From: an uncultured Eubacteriales bacterium
Lineage (GTDB): Bacteria > Bacillota > Clostridia > Oscillospirales > CAG-272
Assembly: GCA_902462015.1 (NCBI GenBank)
Contig: CABPZV010000026.1
Coordinates: 1 to 16,372, forward strand
Reading direction: 5' to 3'
Length of the DNA stretch: 16,372 bases
Shown here: one piece after another, positions 1 to 6,243 of the stretch
How the letters are laid out: each line of letters begins with the position of its first letter
Position numbering within the stretch: the first letter of the stretch is position 1
Notes under the pieces: model-generated
Seen by the model: only the letters and a program-made list of their open reading frames with translations
What the model was told of the DNA's origin: nothing
Databases searched by the model: none
Program-made: the position numbers and the translations under genes

Positions 1-1
1 T

Positions 2-487
2 TCCTACTGCAGTTATGATGAAATCGGGAAGAGGCTGCATTATACCGTCGGGGAAAATAAGCTTGACGGAACCGGAGCGCTTTATTTTGCCCGTGAACGA
101 TATGCATTTCCGACCGGAGACAGACAGCGCGGAGAAAACCAGATGCAGGTTATTCAAAAGGTGGCCGAAAAGCTGCTGTCTACGGAGATGCTGAAAAACT
201 ATTCGGCTCTTATGGAAACTGTAAAAGACAGCTTTGAAACGACTATTCCGTACAGTACAATATCGTCGATTGTCCGTAATCAGCTGAAGAAGGGCGGAGA
301 ATGGAATATTGTATCTTATAGTGTAGACGGCTATGGCTCGACGGAAGCTCCCTATTCTCTCGGAGGAGCCTATGCTTCTGTTATGATTCCGAATAAAGAG
401 ACGGTCGAAAAAGCAAAAGAACTTATTGACAAGGTTGTGTCCGGAGAAATCGTAACCGTTTCCGAGGCTGGCGATGTATCGAAATGA
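2..487 (+). CDS. LCP-family (LytR-CpsA-Psr) cell-wall polymer ligase, C-terminal part
   Basis: The 5' end lies outside the window; the open frame enters at base 2 and stops with TGA at 485-487. The visible 161 residues contain the end of an LCP domain: GALYFARERYAFPTGDRQRG followed by ENQMQVIQKVAEKL. This matches the arginine-rich part of the family that contacts the polyprenyl-pyrophosphate substrate. LCP proteins are membrane-anchored enzymes that act outside the cell and transfer teichoic acids or other glycopolymers from their lipid carrier to peptidoglycan. The N-terminal membrane anchor and the catalytic aspartates are not visible. The tail after the domain is short, with no extra C-terminal domain. 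The gene ends about 150 bases before a strong terminator and converges with spo0A. The family call is firm; which LCP paralogue this is cannot be decided. Confidence 0.85.
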   Translation, partial: SYCSYDEIGKRLHYTVGENKLDGTGALYFARERYAFPTGDRQRGENQMQVIQKVAEKLLSTEMLKNYSALMETVKDSFETTIPYSTISSIVRNQLKKGGEWNIVSYSVDGYGSTEAPYSLGGAYASVMIPNKETVEKAKELIDKVVSGEIVTVSEAGDVSK

Positions 488-801
488 CGTTTTAAACAGT
501 ATTTAATTTTGTACAAGCATGTCCTTGAGCTGCAGACGGTGCTGCGTGTGCAAAATAAGCTTTTAAAATGCCTCTGAGAATAAGTCTTTTGAAACTCAAA
601 ATTTCTAAGTTTGGCACTATTTGTTTAACTATTAAAAAATATCAGCGGTCAGAGTATTTACATCTGACCGCTGATATTTTATATATTAAGGAGGAAATAA
701 GCATAATTTGAGTTATAACAAAACGGCAACCACTACGTATTTTATCTGCAACAGCAAAATCGGTACCGGAACGAATAATGAAGGTTCTTCGCTTATTTGT
801 A
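488..801. other. Intergenic region between convergent genes
   Basis: About 310 bases between the LCP stop and the end of spo0A. Apart from the terminator at 640-687 it holds an isolated AAGGAGG at 688-694, followed by a 39-codon frame starting with TTG at 708 that overlaps the end of spo0A. I do not regard that frame as a supported gene. Nothing else is recognised. Confidence 0.6.
640..687. terminator. Strong, probably bidirectional intrinsic terminator
   Basis: A perfect 14-bp stem (640-653 with 663-676) encloses a 9-base loop. It is followed on the plus strand by TTTTATATATT and preceded by an A-rich run (AAAAAAT), which becomes a U-rich run on the minus strand. It lies between the convergent LCP gene and spo0A, so it can end both transcripts. 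Confidence 0.85.
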
Positions 802-1599
802 TTATGAATATTTATTGGAAAGTCTGAGATTATCGGCTATCATAGCTATAAATTCGCTGTTTGTCGGCTTACCGCGGTTGTTTTGTATTGTAAAACCAAA
901 ATACGAGTTCAGTGTTTCGACATCTCCGCGATCCCATGCAACCTCGATTGCGTGTCTGATGGCACGCTCAACTCTTGAGGATGTGGTGGCGTATTTCTTT
1001 GCAACCGTTGGATACAAAATTTTTGTGACAGAATTAATAATATCGCTGTCTTCAATTGTCATAAGGATAGCCGTTCTCAAATACTGATAGCCTTTAATAT
1101 GAGCCGGAACACCTATCTGATGTATTACCTTGGTTACCTGAGTCTCAAGGTCATTTCCTGTAAGCACTTCGCTTACAAGCTGAGGACGAGGTGTATTATT
1201 AGAGGCAATAATTCGTTTTGAAGAACAAAGCGCAGAAATGCGTTCTGCAAGACTTTTATAGTCAATCGGTTTCATCATTATGTAATCCGCACCACTTTGT
1301 GTCAGCTCGGATAGCATTGAAGGCGTCATTGACTCAGATACTATAATAAATGCTGGAACCGAATCAATACCAAAATTAATTATGCGGCAGGCTTTTATAA
1401 GTTTAATTCCGTCAAGCTTGGGGAGCCAGGAGTCGACTATTACGACATCGGGATGACTGTTTCCGATTTTGCCCAGCGCATCCTCGCCGTCTCTTGCTTC
1501 CGAAACCAGACTGTAACCGTAGTCTCTCAGACGTTCACGGCATTTCAGACGAAAATCGTCATTAGCATCTGCTATAAGGATATTGATTTTTTGTTCCAT
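802..1599 (-). CDS. spo0A: Sporulation master regulator Spo0A
   Basis: A 265-residue response regulator that, when phosphorylated, binds DNA and starts the sporulation programme. Residues 4-125 form a receiver domain with phospho-acceptor D56 (VIVDSWLP), a switch serine (FIIVSES) and the conserved lysine in MMKPID. Residues 150-265 are the Spo0A DNA-binding domain, almost family-standard: IGVPAHIKGYQYLR, INSVTKILYP, SRVERAIRHAIEVAWDRG and GKPTNSEFIAMIADNLRL. The ATG at 1599 is chosen because AGGAG (1607-1611 on the opposite strand) lies 7 bases upstream; a start 18 bases earlier has no such site. Unusually, the acidic pair near the N-terminus, DD in Bacillus subtilis, reads D11-A12, so the residue that normally holds Mg2+ is alanine. 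The gene stands alone; spoIVB, its usual neighbour in many Firmicutes, is not next to it. Identity is nearly certain. Confidence 0.97.
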   Translation of the reverse strand: MEQKINILIADANDDFRLKCRERLRDYGYSLVSEARDGEDALGKIGNSHPDVVIVDSWLPKLDGIKLIKACRIINFGIDSVPAFIIVSESMTPSMLSELTQSGADYIMMKPIDYKSLAERISALCSSKRIIASNNTPRPQLVSEVLTGNDLETQVTKVIHQIGVPAHIKGYQYLRTAILMTIEDSDIINSVTKILYPTVAKKYATTSSRVERAIRHAIEVAWDRGDVETLNSYFGFTIQNNRGKPTNSEFIAMIADNLRLSNKYS

Positions 1600-1719
1600 T
1601 TTGATACTCCTATACATTTATATTAAAGTTTTTTACTTGATTTATCCTGCACCATATTTTGTACAGACTGTCAAAGAGAAGAAACATTTGTAAACTTGTC
1701 TCTCTTTTTGCGCAAATAT

Positions 1720-1748
1720 AGTTTACCATAAATTGGAAAAAATATCAA
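1720..1748 (-). promoter_or_regulatory. Candidate sigma-A-type promoter of spo0A
   Basis: On the minus strand TTGATA (1748-1743), a 17-base spacer and TAAACT (1725-1720) fit a vegetative promoter with 5/6 and 4/6 matches. It would give a leader of about 110 bases. In that leader, plus-strand TGTCAAA at 1669-1675 differs by one base from the Spo0A box TGTCGAA; this could reflect autoregulation but may be chance. I found no convincing sigma-H promoter. Confidence 0.45.
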
Positions 1749-1935
1749 GAGGTAAATGTGTAAAAACATTTACATAATTTAACAACTGGTTTTGGTACAT
1801 TTTTTACAATAATTACCGGTTATACCGCTTTTTGGATAAATAGTAATATATGTTTTAGTATCGGAAAATAACGGGCAATATATTAACTAAGACGGAAATA
1901 TACGGAAACATCGATTATTAAAATGGAACAATAAG

Positions 1936-1969
1936 GCACGGAGCAAATCGAATTACTGTTGCCCCGTGC
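1936..1969 (-). terminator. Possible terminator of the small membrane protein gene
   Basis: An 11-bp stem with one mismatch (GCACGGAGCAA at 1936-1946 with TTGCCCCGTGC at 1959-1969) and a 12-base loop. On the minus strand it is followed by a weak T-rich stretch (TTATTGTTCCATTTT). It lies 80 bases after the stop of the minus-strand gene ending at 2050. Confidence 0.4.
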
Positions 1970-2049
1970 TGTAGTTGTATTTAAATTGCCTGACGCTTTG
2001 GCTAAGGGTTGAAAAAGACTGTAAACTATAATATAAATGACGATAAGGG

Positions 2050-2331
2050 TTACCTTTTTTTGAATTTAAGTTTAAAAACCAATTTATCAATAACTCCTGA
2101 AAACCACAGGAGTGCGGCGATTATTGCACCGATAAGAACTACATAAGCGGCGTTTATACTGTGATTTCCATGCATATCAAATCCTGCTATTTCCTTATTT
2201 TTCTTTTTATTATAAATGCCAAAATGGCTGTTGTATTTTGCCGTCAGGAGAACGGGGCAGGATTCTTTTTTCTTTGTGAAAAAACTGCACATTTTATCAC
2301 AGCATCCTATTATGTTATTGTAACTGACCAT
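2050..2331 (-). CDS. Hypothetical cysteine-containing small membrane protein, 93 aa
   Basis: I do not recognise this protein. Reading from the ATG at 2331, the N-terminal third has four cysteines (residues 10, 11, 15 and 25: GCCDKMC and ESC), which could bind a metal or form disulfides. A basic, polar stretch (NKKKNKE) follows. One hydrophobic segment at about residues 61-81 (AAYVVLIGAIIAALLWFSGV) is then followed by a lysine-rich end (KLKFKKR). One membrane pass is likely, and the basic tail suggests an inside C-terminus. The start at 2331 is preferred over the ATG at 2349 because AAAGGA on the minus strand (2346-2341) lies 9 bases before it. The gene is transcribed toward spo0A but separated from it by a possible terminator, and it is divergent from the lipoprotein cluster. 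No confident promoter was found. Confidence 0.55.
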   Translation of the reverse strand: MVSYNNIIGCCDKMCSFFTKKKESCPVLLTAKYNSHFGIYNKKKNKEIAGFDMHGNHSINAAYVVLIGAIIAALLWFSGVIDKLVFKLKFKKR

Positions 2332-2349
2332 AAGTGAATGTCCTTTCAT

Positions 2350-2788
2350 CTGGTTTATTTCCGAAACGCTTTATGACTGGCTTTTAGCCTTTAATGAATA
2401 TAGTTTGTCCCGAATTGTTTTAGATATTCGCTAAAAATATTTTTGAAATATTTAACTACCGGTGCTAATTTCTTTATAATGATGCGATGAGTTTAAATTT
2501 ATTATCATATATAAATATAACATAATTTTTTGTCTGAGTCAAGCATAGTAAGCAAAAAAATGGAGAATTTTGCCATAAAAATTATTTTCATTTTTTATGA
2601 AACCTTGTTTGATATTTATTGCCCCAAATTAAATGTTAATAAAATCAATAATATTACACAATAAAGTATTGACAAAAAAGAAAAATATGGATATAATATA
2701 ACTGGAAATTTAATTAAGATATTGGGCAGGTAAGTGAAAATATACAGCGCGAAATTTGTATAGATAAAATAAAAAATGAGGTAAAAGC
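2350..2788. other. AT-rich divergent intergenic region
   Basis: About 440 bases between the divergent small membrane protein gene and the plus-strand lipoprotein cluster. It holds the strong plus-strand promoter at 2669-2697. The left half is AT-rich without a recognisable motif. Confidence 0.6.
2669..2697 (+). promoter_or_regulatory. Consensus sigma-A promoter for the lipoprotein cluster
   Basis: TTGACA (2669-2674), a 17-base spacer and TATAAT (2692-2697): both hexamers match the consensus exactly. Transcription would start near 2704, giving a leader of about 85 bases to the GTG at 2789. No obvious operator or attenuator is visible around it. Confidence 0.8.
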
Positions 2789-2926
2789 GTGAAAAAGATG
2801 AAGAATCTGTATCTGATGTGCTTTTGCGATGATCTTGAAAATGACAGTTCTTTGCGGCATTTCGAAAGGAATGAAAACCAAGAGTTCAACTATGATGAAG
2901 AAAGCCCCAAGTCAGTGCATATATGA
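2789..2926 (+). CDS. Small ORF, 45 aa, possibly the front half of a frameshifted gene
   Basis: A GTG start at 2789 lies 7 bases after GAGG (2778-2781), the first well-placed ribosome site after the strong promoter. The 45-residue product begins MKKMKNLYLMCFCDDLEND, continues acidic, and ends at TGA (2924-2926). No family is recognised. Moving forward one base at that stop gives a second acidic open frame (IDDCTLSEPDDAIFGSEALF...) up to TAA at 3069-3071. The two halves have similar composition and together would make about 93 residues. This may therefore be one gene with a frameshift, a sequencing error, or a short peptide gene with a spurious overlap. The site at the stop is ATA TGA C, without the upstream Shine-Dalgarno-like element seen at the prfB programmed frameshift. 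Confidence 0.35.
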   Translation: MKKMKNLYLMCFCDDLENDSSLRHFERNENQEFNYDEESPKSVHI

Positions 2927-3054
2927 CGATTGTACTTTATCGGAACCGGATGATGCCATATTCGGTTCAGAAGCGCTTTTTGATGTTAAAAATGATGTAA
3001 GTACAGCAGACGGCGTTGAGAATATGAATTTAAGTATGGTGATCAGACATGAGC

Positions 3055-3085
3055 TATGTGTCTTTCTTTAAAAGAAAGACACATA
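3055..3085. repeat. Perfect 31-bp palindrome (15-bp arms, 1-base centre)
   Basis: Left arm TATGTGTCTTTCTTT (3055-3069), central A (3070), right arm AAAGAAAGACACATA (3071-3085), without a mismatch. It sits between the small ORF region and the first lipoprotein gene, starting 67 bases before that gene's ATG. In RNA it would form a long hairpin with a very short loop but no U-tract, so it is not a typical terminator. It could be an operator, an mRNA processing or stability element, or a recombination scar. Confidence 0.8.
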
Positions 3086-3121
3086 ACAGTTACAGAATAT
3101 CAGAAAAGGGTGGTTACGAGT

Positions 3122-3853
3122 ATGAAAAAATTTGTAATTTGCATTTTGGCTACAGTAATTTTGCTCGTTGGATGTGCTTCGGAAACGACGTCAAAGATTC
3201 ATGATGAGACATCTGAAAATGGCAATAGCGACAGTAAAAATAACTTGACTAATACACTCGGAGACATTTCAGGTACATCGCTTTCATTATACGAAACTAC
3301 CGGGAATGATGCCGAAATTTCTGAGAGTGAGAAAGAAATATGCTGGGAAGCGGCAGGTGGAGCTTATGATTCTAAATTTCCGGACTTTAACGCAGATAGT
3401 ATAATACAAATAGATGATATTATTTTATATTATGAGCTTCATATGATGCGTGGTGAAAAGGGAGCTTTATTATCAGAGTTAGAACAATATCATACAGGTA
3501 GGAGCTTTTTTGAGATAAGAATTCCAAAGAAGGAAGTAAGAAACGCTTTGCAGCCTTTGTTTTCACCGCATATAGAAGATACCTATTCTAAATATGAGGA
3601 TCCTGCAGACAGCGATTATCTTATTTTAGATGCCGAAGTCAGAGGTCATCTTTTTGTTCGGTGTAATTCATATACAAGAAAAAATGATATCATCGAAATG
3701 GAGGTTGAAGGCGGATGGGTTGATCCTTTTCCGGAATCCGGAGATGGATTACATGTTCATAGAAAATTTATTTTGGGCGTAAAGCTTTTGGGAGAATCTG
3801 ATTATATGTATATGTATTATAACTCAATAGAAAATGTATCACAGGAAGAATGA
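3122..3853 (+). CDS. Hypothetical lipoprotein, 243 aa
   Basis: The N-terminus MKKFVICILATVILLVGC is a lipoprotein signal with the lipid-modified cysteine at residue 18 (lipobox LVGC), so the mature protein should be tethered to the outer face of the membrane. After it comes a low-complexity Ser/Thr/Asn/Asp linker (about residues 19-75), then a folded region of roughly 165 residues rich in acidic and aromatic residues (for example IIQIDDIILYYELHMM, EMEVEGGWVDPF and FILGVKLLGESDYMYMYY). No known domain is recognised. The ATG at 3122 is chosen because the signal peptide begins there and AAAGGG lies about 11 bases upstream; a longer in-frame extension from 3056 starts inside the palindrome and has no signal character. 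It is the first well-supported gene after the promoter at 2669. Confidence 0.8.
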   Translation: MKKFVICILATVILLVGCASETTSKIHDETSENGNSDSKNNLTNTLGDISGTSLSLYETTGNDAEISESEKEICWEAAGGAYDSKFPDFNADSIIQIDDIILYYELHMMRGEKGALLSELEQYHTGRSFFEIRIPKKEVRNALQPLFSPHIEDTYSKYEDPADSDYLILDAEVRGHLFVRCNSYTRKNDIIEMEVEGGWVDPFPESGDGLHVHRKFILGVKLLGESDYMYMYYNSIENVSQEE

Positions 3854-3893
3854 AGTATTGTCATCTATGCGCGGTATAAAAGGCGCCGGTTAA

Positions 3894-4283
3894 AAATTAG
3901 CTGAAACTATAGTAGGAGAAGCCGGAGGTCATGAAAAGTATGATGATTGGCAAGAAGGACAAGAAGCTGTGGCTTGTGTAATTATTAACAGATATTTATC
4001 ATTACAATTTCCAAATGATTGGATTGGTGTTGTATCTCAGGAGAATCAATTTGCTGGGTACATTGTTGGAAAAACAAAATATGAAAATGGATCTATAGAT
4101 TCAATTACATGGGATTATGCATATTTTATATCTGGATTAATGGTAATAGATGATTTTGACAGTATAGATTATCCAAATGGATTTACTGAAGATTATTTGT
4201 ACTTTGTTTCAGCCCAATCTGCAACGCGATCTAATTGGCAGGATGTAATTATTATAGGAGGAAATAAATTTTATCACAAATGA
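3894..4283 (+). pseudogene. N-terminally truncated SleB/CwlJ-type cell-wall hydrolase domain
   Basis: The frame opens just after a TAA (3891-3893) and immediately encodes the start of a Hydrolase_2 domain: LAETIVGEAGGHEKYDDW, then QEAVACVIINRYLSLQFP, GVVSQENQFAGY, and the usual family end VIIIGGNKFYHK. In this family (spore cortex lytic enzyme SleB, CwlJ and vegetative relatives) the glutamate in the GEA motif is the catalytic residue and the enzyme cleaves peptidoglycan glycan strands. Here the domain is essentially whole, but no signal peptide, peptidoglycan-binding domain or usable start codon precedes it. The only in-frame start-type codon is GTG at 3969, which would cut off the catalytic glutamate. 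The other two frames also have stops just upstream, so one frameshift does not restore it. The stop overlaps the ATG of the next gene (ATGA, 4280-4283). I read it as the remnant of a secreted wall hydrolase. Confidence 0.75.
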
Positions 4284-4396
4284 AGTGATTTCTTATTTTA
4301 CCGGTAATCATATTTTTATTCGTTTATACTTTATTTTCTTCAAACGTAGTTACAAATGATAATAATAACACTATTCAGAATTCATCTGGAGCCGTT

Positions 4397-5131
4397 TTGA
4401 CGGAAAATGATGTTATACCGGATCATATAAATATATCTTTGCCGCAAATAGACAAGGAATACCAGCAAATACTTTATGTCAAGAGAGGAGGTGTTTTAAG
4501 ATATGACAGTATGGACACAGTAATGATACTTGTCGATTCGGGGAAAGTATCTAAAGATGTTCATGAAAGAGAATTATATATGGTAGTTGATATAGATGGA
4601 AAATTACTGTATTATTCCATGGGAAATATTATAGATGATCTATATGGAGAAGGTGCTTTGCATTTGGCGGATATAGACGGCGACGGATGCTGTGAGATTT
4701 TTTTTGAATCGATAGTTTCCGGAAATATGTGGAATGATACTATGATATTTAAAGTTACTGAAAACCAAATAATATTAATGAAAGACTTTGAACCGTTTTT
4801 TCAAGATGTGAAATTTATTATTTCAGATGTGGGAGACATAATCTTATGTGGATCGGATTGGAACTATAATTTGGGGGGATTTTCTGAATATATACCTGAA
4901 TTATCAAACGTTACGGAGCCTTATCTTTTATATAGTTTGTCAGTTGGACAACCGTTTGGTTTAAAACCTATTGATATTGACAATGACGGCATATTTGAGA
5001 TATCTTTTTCATTTGACGTCTTGTTTGATAACAATAGTTTACTTACGACATTAGATATTATCTGCAAATACGATACAACAACAAATGAATTTGTTGTTGT
5101 TAGATGTTCACATGTGCAAAGCAGCATGTAA
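4397..5131 (+). CDS. Exported protein with DxDxDG loops; leader interrupted by a stop codon
   Basis: The intact frame from TTG 4397 (GGAG 5 bases upstream) gives 244 residues. Two calcium-loop-like motifs are visible, ADIDGDGCCEI (about residues 91-101) and IDIDNDGIFEI (192-202), of the kind seen in FG-GAP/VCBS-type repeats. The protein is clearly homologous to the next gene product (same motif pair; ICKYDTTTNEF against ILKYNSSANAF). The same frame is open further upstream and reads as a signal peptide: ATG 4280, AAG, then a TGA stop (4286-4288), then FLILPVIIFLFVYTLFSS. So the original gene most likely started at 4280, coupled to the preceding stop, and lost its leader through one nonsense codon. 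Downstream of the TAA (5129-5131) the frame runs on to 5212 (ending EDGKYTDSRFNY), suggesting an earlier longer C-terminus. It is probably a decaying gene; a cytosolic product from TTG is possible. Confidence 0.6.
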   Translation: MTENDVIPDHINISLPQIDKEYQQILYVKRGGVLRYDSMDTVMILVDSGKVSKDVHERELYMVVDIDGKLLYYSMGNIIDDLYGEGALHLADIDGDGCCEIFFESIVSGNMWNDTMIFKVTENQIILMKDFEPFFQDVKFIISDVGDIILCGSDWNYNLGGFSEYIPELSNVTEPYLLYSLSVGQPFGLKPIDIDNDGIFEISFSFDVLFDNNSLLTTLDIICKYDTTTNEFVVVRCSHVQSSM

Positions 5132-5226
5132 TTCTTTATACACGCTATGCATTTAGACAGGACGTATACGTATGAAGACGGAAAATACACCGACAGTCGC
5201 TTTAATTATTAATAAAGGGGATAGCT

Positions 5227-6195
5227 ATGAAATTAATTCTGATAATTCTTGTGTTTTTTATGTCTATAAATCTGTTTTCATGCGATTCTAAATTGTATAG
5301 CGATCCATCAATTAGTACTCAGAGCTTTGATTATTCCTGTTTTGATGAAAGTATTAGTAATAGTTCTTATACTATAAAACCGTTTACGCATCAATATTTA
5401 AACAGAAGAATGATTTCCGGTTTATCTTTGGACGTGGATGTAGGAACGATGTTGGACATACCGGAAAATGGCGTATATGGACTTAAGGTCATATATAAAG
5501 AATCGGGGGTTATAGCAAATGAGAATGGATTGCATAGACCTGTATATATACTTGCCGATTATCGCTCTGATGATAAATCTATCCATGATTCATATTTAGC
5601 GGTTGAAATAAAAGAGGGAGTATTATTTTGGGATTTTGGTAATTATAGTTTGGACGAATCATTATATTTATGTGACGTAGACGGAGACGGATTAGAAGAA
5701 ATTATTGTTCAGCAATTAGTTGATGAGTTTGGCGGTGCGGGGCAATATTCTTCACGAATATTCAAAGTTTTCGGCGAAGACATCTTAGAAATTTTTGATT
5801 ATCGAACTTTTGATTCAGACGGTAATTATATCGGAAGTTTTGATACCGGATATTATAGTATACTAAGAGATAATTACTTAGTTGAAATATTAAATCGATA
5901 TACAAATTATTCTGAGATATTAGATTTTAATACAAAAAAGGAATGGTTGGAAGGATATTATACCGAGGAAGGGAGTGTTATATCTAACAAGGATATTATT
6001 GAATGCAGCTGTTTTTTCGAATTTAAACCTACGGATGTTGATAATGATGGAGTTTTCGAAATCGAATGTTTGCAAACGGTAAGGTCTATGACTTTTAACG
6101 GTTATAGTACAATAGGAAATGTTAAAAGTATTTTAAAATATAACTCTTCAGCAAATGCATTTAAAGTAATTGAATCTTTATTTTATTGCAATTAA
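5227..6195 (+). CDS. Lipoprotein with paired DxDxDG (FG-GAP/VCBS-like) loops, 322 aa
   Basis: The N-terminus MKLILIILVFFMSINLFSC is a lipoprotein signal with the cysteine at residue 19, so the protein should be anchored outside the membrane. Two acidic loops, CDVDGDGLEEI (149-159) and TDVDNDGVFEI (269-279), resemble the calcium-binding turns of FG-GAP/VCBS-type beta-propeller repeats. The region between them and the tail ILKYNSSANAFKVIE align by eye with the preceding damaged gene, so the two are a tandem paralogous pair. The start is secure: AAAGGGG lies 6 bases before the ATG. No enzymatic motif is seen; binding or adhesion at the surface is an inference from the loop motifs and location. 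It probably belongs to the transcript starting near 2704. Confidence 0.75.
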   Translation: MKLILIILVFFMSINLFSCDSKLYSDPSISTQSFDYSCFDESISNSSYTIKPFTHQYLNRRMISGLSLDVDVGTMLDIPENGVYGLKVIYKESGVIANENGLHRPVYILADYRSDDKSIHDSYLAVEIKEGVLFWDFGNYSLDESLYLCDVDGDGLEEIIVQQLVDEFGGAGQYSSRIFKVFGEDILEIFDYRTFDSDGNYIGSFDTGYYSILRDNYLVEILNRYTNYSEILDFNTKKEWLEGYYTEEGSVISNKDIIECSCFFEFKPTDVDNDGVFEIECLQTVRSMTFNGYSTIGNVKSILKYNSSANAFKVIESLFYCN

Positions 6196-6243
6196 AATTA
6201 ATTGGTTTTGATACTAATTAAAGACAAACACGGGGATATTATA

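Larger units (their letters stand above)
1618..2049. other. AT-rich intergenic region upstream of spo0A
   Basis: About 430 bases with no supported ORF. It contains the candidate spo0A promoter at 1720-1748 and a hairpin at 1936-1969 that could end the small minus-strand gene upstream. The rest is AT-rich sequence with no structure I can name. Confidence 0.6.

Noticed and set aside
708..827. A 39-codon frame starting with TTG after a perfect AAGGAGG (688-694)
   Set aside because: The spacing of 13 bases is too long, no promoter is seen just after a strong terminator, the frame overlaps the end of spo0A, and the peptide looks like no known family.
797..1087. Plus-strand open frame opposite spo0A
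   Set aside because: It lies antisense within the conserved spo0A coding sequence and has no ribosome site; it is a shadow frame.
2851..2885. Sequence CATTTCGAAAGGAATGAAAA resembling the core of dispersed short repeats found in some bacterial genomes
   Set aside because: Only one copy is seen in the window and the likeness is short; without a genome search it is not evidence of a repeat.
3056..3121. An upstream extension of the first lipoprotein from ATG 3056
   Set aside because: It begins inside the perfect palindrome, and the lipoprotein signal peptide clearly begins at 3122.
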